From: Enchytraeus crypticus
Lineage: Eukaryota; Annelida; Clitellata; Enchytraeida; Enchytraeidae
Direction of reading: 5' to 3'
Assembly (NCBI GenBank): GCA_905160935.1
Contig: CAJHZI010000806.1
Span: 688,501-752,500, forward strand
DNA length: 64,000 bases
Every line of letters begins with the position of its first letter. Position 1 is the stretch's first letter. Below are positions 20,785-33,300 of the stretch, in pieces. A model generated the notes under the pieces. The model worked only from the letters and a program-made list of their open reading frames with translations. It ran no database searches and was not told where the DNA came from. The position numbers and the translations under genes were made by a program.

Positions 20785-23712
20785 TCAGTTTCCCAGCAGA
20801 CATGGAAAGACGTCACTTTTCCACTGATAGGTCAGAGCACCTGGGTGACTGACACGCTGTGGATTGAGAATGTCGCTGTCACTGAGGAGGCAGCAGAACT
20901 GCTCACTAGGATTAGAGTCGTAGTGGATGCCTGCGCAGTCGTTGGGTCTCTCCAAGCAGTAATGGATGCAGTCTCCTTTAGACATCTTCTGCTGATCAAA
21001 ACATCCCAATGACGCAAGCACTGTTCTTTTGTTTACATCTGTCTTCCAAAAGTTGGCCTGTCCGAACACTGTAATTATAGCAGATAAATATAATGTATTT
21101 ACTAAGTAACACTTTCTGTAGTTGTATCCATAGCGCAAAAAAATTGAACGTTCCTTATTAGTTACGAAAATTAACGCTCTGTCATTTGTTCAATTTAAAT
21201 TTTTGGACAGAATATGTATATTTAAATTGTATCACATAGGAACAACGCAAAGTAGATCTTTCTCATTTTTTTAAACTGTGGTATTCCGGCGATTTAGCCT
21301 ATGTATATATGTGTATTAAATTGTTTACCACTGTCACATTTTTCAATCCCAAATATTAGCGCTAAATAGAGCCTTTTGTTATAATATAGCTTATGATCGA
21401 CTATATTCAATTTACGCAGTGAAGGCATATATTGACAACTTTTAGGCGTAAGCCTATATTTAAAGAATAAATTTTTCTGATAGGCCTGTTGGAAATTTTT
21501 ATACACTGATTTACTGAGAGAAGTATGCAACATTACTAGAACGTCCGCCTTAGGATTGAGATGTTATTGTTTAAATCTACATTCAGTTAAAATTGACAAT
21601 TTTTCATAGGTATGTGCAATTTTGCACAAAGGCATATTTTGTATAATATCTGTTTTTCTCTTTGCACTGCCTACTGGCAGGTCCATGGTACATTAGACTA
21701 AAGCCTGCACTCTTCTCTATCTTCTAATTTCCTATTCATGTCAACATACCAGTGGATCTTCAAATATTAAATTATTAATTTAGATCAATTATTTCCCATT
21801 GCTTATCAATATCTATTGCACATTGACATATTTCCAGGCAAATAATTTAAGCAAAGAAGCGTATTCTAAAATACACGTATAGTCCTTATACTAACAGGAA
21901 TTTTCTTCAATATTGTCGACAGGATTCTGCAGAGAAATTGATGTAGTTTCACGGAGAGCATGCTCCGTCAAGTAAGCTACAAACTTTCCACCATTGAGAC
22001 ACTTGATTCTGTACGTCTCAATACCAGGTGGTAATTGTATGATATTTCCAGACACATCATCATCCCAAAAATATATCCATCCAGTGGGATCAATGAGAGC
22101 GTCATTCAACATGAGATTTGAAGCGCAGTTAGGAGAAGCAATCAGGATCAGGAAATGTAAGAAGGAATCTAATTCAGGAGACATTGTTGTGAAGATATAT
22201 TCGCTCTGACCGTAATCAAGAGGTCTCAAGTTCATTAGATAAGTATTTCCAGTCAGATTACTGGGATATGACAAGCAGCATTTTCCAATCAAGGTGGCTT
22301 GAATGTCATTGGTAGCACTTATATGGTATGCATTGCCAGTTGGAAGAACTATTTGGACAGTTCCATAAGATGAAATGCTGAGGCTTGCAGTGAAGTTTCC
22401 ATAAGAATTTGTTACATTACACGTTGTGTTACTTGATAATGCTGCAAAAATGCACATTTTTATTTAAGATTACATTTTTAATAATTCAACTCTCTTACAG
22501 GAAATACATATGCTTTTATGAATTGCAAATATTACTATGACTCCATAGGCTATTGTACGATCTCAAAAAATCCCACTTTCCGACGGTTTTGTTCGAATTG
22601 GTCCGAAAGTGGGATCGGAAGTTCACCGATCCGGTGCCACTTATTCACAACGTCCTGTGATTTTTCCTCCTCATATCACATCTAATTTTTATTGTCATGC
22701 TTTAGCAATATTTGTGCATTATTATACTCTAGGCGCAAAAAGGTTTATCCTTTGAACTCCTTCAGATGGTGTTCCAGCTTTCAACTTGCAGTAGGCCTCA
22801 TAATGTTTTCGGGATTTAACAACACAAAACTTAGGAACCGTCTGGAAGCATTTTACTGCGTTCTAGAGAGGCAAGCTTCTGCATTCAATTCAATTCATTT
22901 TCCGTATATTATCACATCTGACAAACGCAAGTCAATAACACAGCACATAGGCCTATTATAGCAAAATTACAGTAAATAAAAGCGCAATCAGGAATAAAAA
23001 GGAAGAATACATAAACAGAAATTATCATACAAAGAAAGGAATCAGACATAGAGAGAAATAAAAAATTAAAAAGAGAGTCATTTAGAGTGAGTAATTTAAG
23101 GATATCAGCTATTATTCAGTTAGAGTGTGTAAGCTCTACATGCAAATCAGGAGTTCATTTTTATGGATCTCTACTTGTCAGCTAATAGTCTACTATGTAG
23201 TCTACTATTGTCTGACTGTTCTATCCCCAATAAGCCAACATTAATATCAAGCCGATGAAGCGTTTCTAAAAGAAGACATAACTTTAAAGTAAGCGTAGCT
23301 CATTGGGTGATAAAAAAATTATTAACTCGCATTACTTGAAGTTTACGCTAAGGAGGCATTGGAAAGTAAAGGACTAAGGTTGAATATGGAAACAACGGAG
23401 AATTTGTAGAGTAGATGAGAGATTGAAATGATAAAAGGGGATGGAGGAATAAGCTTGGGGTATCTATAGTGTGATAGACAATATTTGACATATCATGTCA
23501 GTAAATACTGTTGCGGAAATTTGTCATTATATAACCTATGCGGATTCAATATTAACGATATTGATGTGCTTATTGCATACTTCTCGAAATGCAGTCTATT
23601 GAATTCTTTCTGCTTATTTTCTTTGTTTGTTGCACATTTGCGTTTTTGCTGTTCTGTGTGTTTTGGTTTCCCAAGTGGCGAATATACACGTATACATATA
23701 CACGTATATATG

Positions 23713-23776
<64 letters not shown>

Positions 23777-23874
23777 GCCACTTGGGAACCCAAAACACAC
23801 AGAACAGCACGTATAATATACACGTATACTACGTGCACGTATAATATACACGTATACATATACACGTATATATG

Positions 23875-23934
<60 letters not shown>

Positions 23935-24262
23935 ATATTCGCCACTTGGGAAACCAAAACACACAGAACAGCAAAAACGCAAATGTGCAACAAAGAAAAT
24001 AAGCAGAAAGAATTCAATAGACTGCATTTCGAGAAGTATGCAATAAGCACATCAATATCGTCAATATTGAATCCGCATAGGTTGTATATGACAAATTTCC
24101 ACAACAGTATTTATTGACATCATATGCCAAGTATTGTCTATCATACTATAGATACCCCTAGCGTATCCCTCAATCTCATTTTATAATTTCAATCTCTCAT
24201 TTACTCTACAAATTCTCCGTTGTTTCCTTGATGGGAACTAATCCTTATACAGTATATACATC

Positions 24263-24326
<64 letters not shown>

Positions 24327-27300
24327 AGGATTAGTTCCCATTACTTATACTAGCGTTAAACCCATATAGCAACCTAATTAGATTATATATTAATCTATAA
24401 ATTAACATAATTAGATTATGGAAAGTCGATCCCAAGATAAACGGCGATTTTAGTTTATATTTTTCTACTTGCAGACTCTTTAATAGTGAATGCGTAATTT
24501 ATGTTATTCTGTGCGTTAGTTTTTTTCCATTTCTTGTTCTTTTCTTACTGCCATGATTTTGGTGAATAAAAGATCACATAGTCTATAGTAAGCTTCCAAG
24601 TGTTCTCTATCCTTCCAACTATTGTCACGATTGCGATATAGGCTACGACTGTTAGAACCTTACCAGATCGTGAAGTATATTAGAAGATGGCAAAGGAACA
24701 TTGGGAGGACCTAAAAGAAGATTGAAGGAAGAAGACTTGAAGGCTACTAGAGTTAGCAGTAATGGGAAAACAGAAGGAAGAAAATGTACGAACATCGAGG
24801 AAATGGCAAAGAATAGAGTTTTGTGGATTAACATCATAGAGAAATCGTTAGCTGAAACCAGCCCCAGGATGATCACATGACATGACAAGTATATATATTA
24901 ACATTGGTTTGTGATAGAATAAAACTTAAGCCTAAGCAACAAATTCAAAAATGATACTATGATATGTATACCCATTTTGTGAGGTTTTGAAGGTTATAAA
25001 TTGCAAATAATTATCCAACGATGGTTGGATAGTTATATTTCTAAACTTAATGTAGACAATCTAAGATAACATAAAAACTTAAAAACTTCTTTGTCTTACA
25101 ATGTTAATCTAAGATTATAACGAAAACTTATAAATAAAAATATATGGAAAAAGTAGAGATAAATCGATAAAATATATCACCGCTCAGACGTAGGATGTCA
25201 TCAGTGGGTCTCAGTGGAGTGCTCATCACGTAATACTCTCTACGAAGTTTATCCAAGGGATGTACTACATCTGTCTGGTAGTCCGCGCAAAGGTCTCCAG
25301 TATTAGTAAAGCTCACTCCAGCCAAGACACCTACAGGCTTGTTAGCAGTAATTACCGTACCACTTAGATCAGCCCCGCCGTCTTCAGTGACCTGAATCTG
25401 TAGTATATAGTTGAAAAAGACGTCATGGAAATAACTATTCAAAAAGTCATTAGAAGCGAAACTAAGTAAGCTAAATTTGAAACTTAGGAACCTTAACCAC
25501 GAGTCAAAATGTTCATTTAGAAGAAATGAATAAAAATTTTCGCAAATATTATTGTTTTGACTTATATGAAAACAATACAGATTAATTTATGACCATGTGA
25601 GCAATTTTATTATCCTCTTTCTGATAAAACAAGATCTATTTTAAATCTGCACACAAGGTTTCTTCAAATAGCCCTAGAAAGTTATAAAATTTGTATTAAA
25701 AAAATTAACTTTAAAAATCATCTTGTAGGCCTACATTGTTTTTTAATAAGAAATCTATGTATGGAATCCGTTGCTATGGCTTAAATTTCTTTTTATTTGC
25801 AATGCAAGATAGCCTGTAAATGTAAGATATCATATCTAGATATCTTATCTAATCATGAATTCGAAAGATATATTAATACGTGATTTTATTATTAGGCTAG
25901 AGACCTTTCATAATACAAACTGGCATCTGTGCACAGATTGCAAACAAAGCCAGATGGGCAGTGGTGGGGGAGTGGGGAGGGATGTGTTATGGCAGGCAAT
26001 GTTTAATACATAGGCCTAAGCATAATGTTTCTAGTATATGTAGTAACATTATCGTATAGTTAATTCAAGGGCAAACTTTATTCTTTTATATTTCTTTTGT
26101 TTGCCTAATTCAGTTTGTGTTTTTATATTGTCTTATTTTCCTTTCTTGTAAGACTGCCAATTGTTTGGTAAATAAAAGAAAATATATAACATACCAATTA
26201 GGTACTTCTTCATTTATTAAGAGAATGACATTAATTCTAAATTCTAAAGGAAATTATATTTCAATTAATTATCAAATGATTATAAAATAATGTCGTAATT
26301 TACACTTAATATGTCTTGATAAACTGTATAGAGAAGATACCTTACATTTATGAGACATCTTACATTATAAATGCCTGCCGTAAAACAGTCAACTGTTGAG
26401 TGCACAGTGGCGCCCTCCGACGAATAAGAAAATATATTGTGTGATTTTTCAAAGAGAATATCACTACGTTGGGCCTACATAATATAAATGATCTAAAGTG
26501 GTTCATTCATGAGACAACATATTTAATATTTTTCCGTGTTGTTTCCAGGACACTATAGAATAGACAACCCGTTAGAGTACGAGTAATATTAGGAGACCAA
26601 GCAAAACTGAGGAAGGCAACGGGAAATCACCTCATTAGCCACCTTTCCCAAGTTATAGACTACTTAAATGTTGGGTAAGGCATAGCCTTTTGTGAAGTGA
26701 TTAATTAACCTGGCTGATCTGTGAAGTGTTCTATATGGAGCTTGAAATTAGACCTTTAGTATAAGCTTGTACCTTGAAACTACCATTTTGTAGCACACTA
26801 GGGAGATATTCCATTTGTTATTATATTGATGTAGGCCATTGTTGGCTTAATACGATATTAATTTATTGTTATCAGTTTCAAAGTTAAAACGATTCTGTAG
26901 TTTATGCTATTGATATGGGCAAGATCTTTGTTTACATGCTCTTTATTTAGAAAAGCGATGCTAAGTAGAAAATATCTGAAATTAGAGTATTCATTGTTAA
27001 TACGATCTACATTTTTTGAATTTTAGTCAGCGTAATTATAGAAGTAGTATGGTAAAATTTTAATAGTATTCTTTATTAGTAATATTATTTTCAAATAAAT
27101 GTGGAATATTTAAGTGCCAAATCCTTTAGCCTTTATTACCGTTTCACATATTCATGCGATTTTGTAATGTAGGGGCCTACCTTTTCGTCTGACTTTTTAC
27201 TCTGTATGTTGTGATAAACTTCATTAAATTAAAGTAGATTAAGTAAAACAGAAATAGTAGTGTAAAAATGTAGAATTTAGAATTGCACATTCAAAGGAGT

Positions 27301-30300
27301 CATTCGGAAGCAGAAGAGAACTTCTAATAAAAGGCGTTTGAAAAAAACACCAAAAATTAAGATTTGAAAACATTGGTTTGATCGCCAGTTCTGTATGGAA
27401 GTGAAACGTGAACACTAAAGAAGGAAGACATCAGGAAAGTGGAGGCATTGGAAATGTGGTTATGGAGAAGGATGGAAAGGATTAGTTGCACAAATAGAAT
27501 TGCAAATTAAGAAGTTCTTAAAAGAGTCGATACAGATAGGCAGCTAAGAATTGTGATATGAAATAGAAACAAAAGCCAAATACAACACACTGTATAAGGG
27601 AGAGGGGTGCTAAAGCATGTAATAGAAGGAAAAGTTCAAGAGAAAGAGTTAGAGGAAGACCAGACCATGGGATATTGGATGATCTTGTAACAAGTTCATA
27701 TATAGAGGTGATATGGCGGCTGAAGCTAGAATTGGTTGTAAGAGTTATATGCCATGGACCTTCCGATAGGCAGTACACTAGAAAAAGAAGATAGAAATAA
27801 GTTTAGGATTCCAAATTTCAGGTGTTGCTACTGCATTTAAATAATTTATAAATTCTAAATCTACGTTTGTAATTGAATAGAACTGGTAAAGTTAATGTAA
27901 TTTTTTATCTGGAAAGGTTAATGTTTACGTCGGTGTACTCACGCAAAAGCGATGTCAGTGACGATGTCAGTAAAGTATAATCAGATAAGTAAACATACCC
28001 ATGCTAAGTAAGGTATACATGTAGTACATCTCTGCAATGTTCATTGTGACGGTGTCAGATTTCATCTGATTGCTTTATTGCATGAAGCCGCCACTAGATA
28101 TCTCTACTACAGCAATCACAGGATAACCACTAATAAATATTAGAGTCATGTTCAAAGCACTACCGGTAACATGATACATTTATTGGACCATTCGTTTGAC
28201 CAGCTTTAGTATATAAGAGCCCACCACTTGCCAGGACCCCCCAATCTTATACTTACTATAGACTATGCTGTTGCATATACGTGCCCTGGTGGATGTTGAT
28301 TAGATTTAGAGTAAGCTAGTGTTTGAGTGACTATAGATTGCGAACTTAGTTATTTATGTTATTTCAATAAAGTCTAATTCATAGTGAACAGTATACTTCG
28401 AGTGTTGTGTTTTTAGACTTGATATCATATGCGATATAATAACGTTGTAAGCGTTAGAGCAACGTTACATGGTGTCAGCAGTAAACCAAACTAAAATTAT
28501 AGCTAGTCATTAAGTGTACTGAGATTAACAAGAATTAGTGTTAGCAGTACATCTAAGGTCAATCAGATTTCTTGAAGAGTAAATAGGAGTACTGAGATTA
28601 ACTATTACAGTGTTAGCAGCATATCTTGTAAATAAGTGAAGCTAGTTACGTGACTACTTGAAAAGATGAGTCACTTATCGACACCGGTTCCTATAGACCT
28701 CTCAGCCAATCCATCGTCGGAATGGAAAAGGTTTAGAAGCCATTGGGAACACTACGAAGTAGCAACGGATCTCGATCAGAAGCCGAAATCGAAGCGTGTA
28801 GCAGTATTCTTGACGAGCATCGGCAAAGATGCCTACGAATTGTTTATGACGTTTGATATGACGAGAGAGGATGCAACAGATATCGACAAGATAATGAATA
28901 AATTTGATCAACACTTCATCGGATATGTGAACGTGACATATGAAAGATACATATTCAACAAACGGAATCAAGAACCGGGTGAGTGCTTCGATACATACTA
29001 TAGCGATTTGCGTAGATTGGTTAAGTCGTGCAATTTCGGAGAGTTAACCGAGTCATTATTGACAGACAGACTGATTTTGGGCATCCAAAGCGAATCCACA
29101 AGGCGAAAACTCCTTGAAATACGCGAGTTATCTCTAGAAAAGGCAGTAAACATATGCAAATGCAACGAATCTACTACAAATCAACTGCGACAAATAATGG
29201 GTAACGGCGATTCAGCAGATAATCTGAACGCAGTGTCTAAGCGAAGAGAGAGTCATAGCAACAGCTCGATTGCAGGAAGAACAGGTCAGAGCAGATTAGA
29301 GAAAGAAAGGCCAGCCTCTAGAAAATCAAATATGAGTGTTTTAAGAAAGTGTAATTACTGTGGCCGTAATCATACAATGAACAAAACTTCATGCCCAGCC
29401 TACGGAATGCAGTGTAATATCTGTCAACGATACAACCATTTCGCCACAGTCTGCAAGTCAGCAAACAGAATTCAAAGCATCAACGACGACCAGGACGAAC
29501 CACATGACGAAAGCTATGATGTTTTATGACTAGACCGTAAGCATGACTCGAGAATTTACTGCAATATGTATGTAAACGAACTCAAAATTAGATTCATGTT
29601 AGATTCTGGAGCATCAGTAAACCTCATACCAATCGAAAAAGTCAGAAAGATGAAAGTGCGCCCGAGGGAGACTAAAGTGAAATTGAGAATGTTCGACGGC
29701 CAGGAGCTCAACACGGATGGTCGAGTTGAACTGATGGTACAACATCCAATCACAAAGCAGAGGGAGAAGTTGAATTTTTATGTAACTACTCTTCATAAGG
29801 ATCACATACTTGGTAAGGACGCGTGCATACTATTTAATCTGATCAGCATTAATGCGCATAATATATGTACGGTCGACGAAATGAAGACTTTTGAGGTAAC
29901 TATGAACAATATCATAGCAAACTATAGAGAGCTATTTGAAGGTTTCGGAAGACTAAGTGGAGAAACACACTTGCACGTCGATCATAGGATACCTCCAGTG
30001 CAAATGCCTTTGCGCAAGATACCTGTACCTCTCAAGGACAAGGTAGCAGTTGAACTGAAGAGATTAGAGGATAATGGTATCATTGAACCAGTTACGGGAC
30101 CAACGGAGTGGCTTTCAGCCCTGCTCATAGTACAGAAGCCGAACGGGGACATACGAATATGCATAGACCCGAAGCCGCTCAATAAAGCACTCAAGCGGGA
30201 TCACTATTCTATGCCTACATTAGACGATGTACTGCCTAAATTAACCAATGCAAAAATATTTTCAACGGTAGACGTTTCCAACGCGTTCTGGCATGTAGCA

Positions 30301-33300
30301 CTAGATGAAGAGAGCAGTAGATTGACAGCATTTGAGACGCCATTTGGAAAGCACAAGTTCCGCAGGTTAGCATTCGGTTTGTCGGTGAGTCCCGAAATTT
30401 TTCAACGTAGACTACATGAAGCTTTAGAGGGGCTCGAGGGTGTGGAATGTATTGCTGACGACATATTAGTGTACGGTCGTGGTAACACCGTTCGAGAAGC
30501 CAAGATTGACCACGACAGAAAATTCTTAGCATTACTACATCGTTGTCGAGAGCGCAACATACGTTTGAGCCTTAACAAAATGAAACTCCACCAGACAGCA
30601 GTACGATTCATGGGACACGAGCTAAAGAATACCGGTTTATCCAGCGATCCAAAAAAGGTTCAAGCAATCGCCGAAATGCCCCCACCAGCTGATAAAGCCG
30701 CTTTACAACGCCTCTTAGGCATGGCAACTTACCTGATGAGATACGTACCAAATTTTTCAGAAGTAACAGCGCCTTTGCGTGAACTACTAAAATCAAATAA
30801 TGAGTTCATGTGGGATATCGACTATCACGGTAGAGCATTCAATGAGTTGAAGAAATCTCTATCAAGCACTTGTGTACTCGCTTATTATGACGTCAAGAAG
30901 CCCGTGGTTGTACAATGTGATAGCTCTCAATCAGGTTTGGGCGCAGTGTTATTGCAAGAGAATCGACCAGTGGAGTACGCCTCTCGAGCTTTGTCGTCGA
31001 CAGAAAAATCCTACTCTCAAATTGAAATAGAACTGTTGGCAATCCTATTTGGTTTAGAACGCTTCCATACATATATTTATGGTCGCAATATAACTGTAGA
31101 GACCGATCACAAGCCACTAATAGCGATCGTTAAGAAGGCCCTCACATCTGCGCCAAAGAGACTACAACGTATGTTACTGAGAATACTGACGTATGATTTT
31201 GAACTTCGATATAAGCCCGGAAGCCAAGTAATTATTGCTGATACGTTAAACCGAGCTTATTTGCCATTTACAGCTGAAGCAGTTGAATTCTCAGGCGAGT
31301 TGGTAATCGTTGAAGACGACGAGATAGAAAACGATCTTAGTCTAGTAGCCAGCGAAAAAACAATTCAAACTCTTCGCAACGCTGCCCGTCTAGATCCTAA
31401 CTACAAACTTCTACGTGAGCAAATTCTTTTATGATGGCCGGACGAGATCAGGTTAGTTCCCCAAGAGATTCGAGAATATTCTACATTCAGTGACGAGTTG
31501 GCGGTGTGTAAAGATCTTGTTTTTAAAACCGACAGAGTCGTTGTACCTGTCGAAGCAAGGCCGTACATATTAGACAGAATACATAGCAGCCACATAGGAA
31601 TCAACAGATGTATCAGAAGAGCAAAAGATGCAGTGTTTTGGCCGAATATGTCAAAGAATATACGCGAGAGAGTTGAAAAGTGCCAAGTCTGTCAAGAATA
31701 TCAATCAGCTCAGACAAAGGAGCCTTTAATGTCTCATACTGTGCCACTGAGACCTTGGGAAAAATTGGGTGTAGACATATTTACTTTTCAGGACAGGAAC
31801 TATTTGATTACCGTAGATTACTTAAGCAATTATTTCGAAGTAGACAGATTGCCAAGCAAACGCGTAAAGGACATTGTTTACTGCTTAAAGCAGCATTTTG
31901 CAAGACACGGAATACCGGATGTAGTGTTCAGCGACAACTCGCCATTTGCATCGAATGAATTCAGACTTTTCGCTGATAAGTACGAATTTCAACATATTAC
32001 ATCCAGCCCAAGATATCCTCAAAGCAACGGCAAAGTAGAAAATTCAGTGAAGACTGTCAAGAGATTAATGACGAAGGCCATGGAAAGCAAATCGGATCCT
32101 TTTTTAGCATTACTGGATTTCCGCAACACACCTACTGAAAGTTCGGAACTCTCACCAGTCCAAATACTGTACAGCCGTCGCACACGCACGTTGCTTCCGT
32201 CTGTTCAGAGACTCATGGAGCCTTTGCAATCAGCAGAGGCAAGAAATAAACTAGAAGCATCAAAAGATAAGCAGGCATACTACTACAACAGGCACGCAAA
32301 ACAGAGAAACCCATTGACCGCAGGAGACACGGTTCCAAGAGCGTGACGGAGAAGAATGGCGAAAAGGTCAAATTGTACAATCCATGCCTCACAGATCCTA
32401 CGCTGTGCAAACAGAAGATGGCAGTATCAGACGAAGAACTTCAAAACACATCAGACTGAGCAAAGAATCACCAGTAACACTCGATGATGGCATGGTAGAT
32501 GTCACATCATTTCCTAGCGAAGAATTCGCCCAACCTGAAGCAGATGAAGCTCAGAAGCCCCCACAGGAAACAGGCAAGGTAACAAAAAACGCTACAAGAC
32601 CATTCGCACCTACATCACGAGAAGAACAAGCCTCGCAGCCGGAGCCCGCAGAAAGAAGAAGCTATGTTACTCGTTTTGGTAGAAGCATTCGAAAACCCGC
32701 TCGATACTTAGAGTGATTATATGAACATATATGTACATGTATACAAGAAACTTTAACATATTTTTATGCGCTAATTTTGAAGTGATTCTAAAATAATTTA
32801 TATTTTTCAAGCAAACATTTTATTTTGGAAAGGGAGATGTGACGGTGTCAGATTTCATCTGATTGCTTTATTGCATGAAGCCGCCACTAGATATGTCTAC
32901 TACAGCAATCACAGGATAACCACTAATAAATATTAGAGTCATGTTCAAAGCACTACCGGTAACATGATACATTTATTGGACCATGCGTTTGACAAGCTTT
33001 AGTATATAAGAGCCCACCACTTGCCAGGACCCCCCAATCTTATACTTACTATAGACTATGCTGTTGCATATACGTGCCCTGGTGGATGTTGATTAGATTT
33101 AGAGTAAGCTAGTGTTTGAGTGACTATAGATTGCGAACTTAGTTATTTATGTTATTTCAATAAAGTCTAATTCATAGTGAACAGTATACTTCGAGTGTTG
33201 TGTTTTTAGACTTGATATCATATGCGATATAATAACGTTGTAAGCGTTAGAGCAACGTTACAATGTTCATCTATTTTGCAGCAAATTAAATATTACAGTC

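Larger units (their letters stand above)
28045..33262 (+). mobile_element. Gypsy-type LTR retrotransposon, near complete
   Basis: Two 425-bp LTRs (28045-28469 and 32838-33262) differ at three positions that I found (near 28111, 28189 and 28197). They start TGTGAC and end GTTACA. An 8-bp direct repeat ATGTTCAT flanks the element (28037-28044 and 33263-33270). Inside are a primer-binding site, gag, and pol with protease, reverse transcriptase, RNase H and integrase in Gypsy order, then a polypurine tract. It is inserted antisense in G1 intron 3, 59 bp from exon 3. The same place in G3 (60241-60275) lacks it. LTR similarity implies a recent insertion, but pol is broken. Confidence 0.93.

Noticed and set aside
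21994..22209. Plus-strand ORF of 71 codons, with a twin at 44952-45167
   Set aside because: Both are antisense shadows of exon 5 in G1 and G2.
23485..24117. Several ORFs of 75-137 codons on both strands
   Set aside because: They arise from the palindrome and TA tracts. The same peptide appears on opposite strands because the arms are inverted.
29566..29566. Met at 29566 as the natural pol start
   Set aside because: The frame is already open from just after the gag stop. The readthrough arrangement makes an internal start unnecessary, although it is not excluded.
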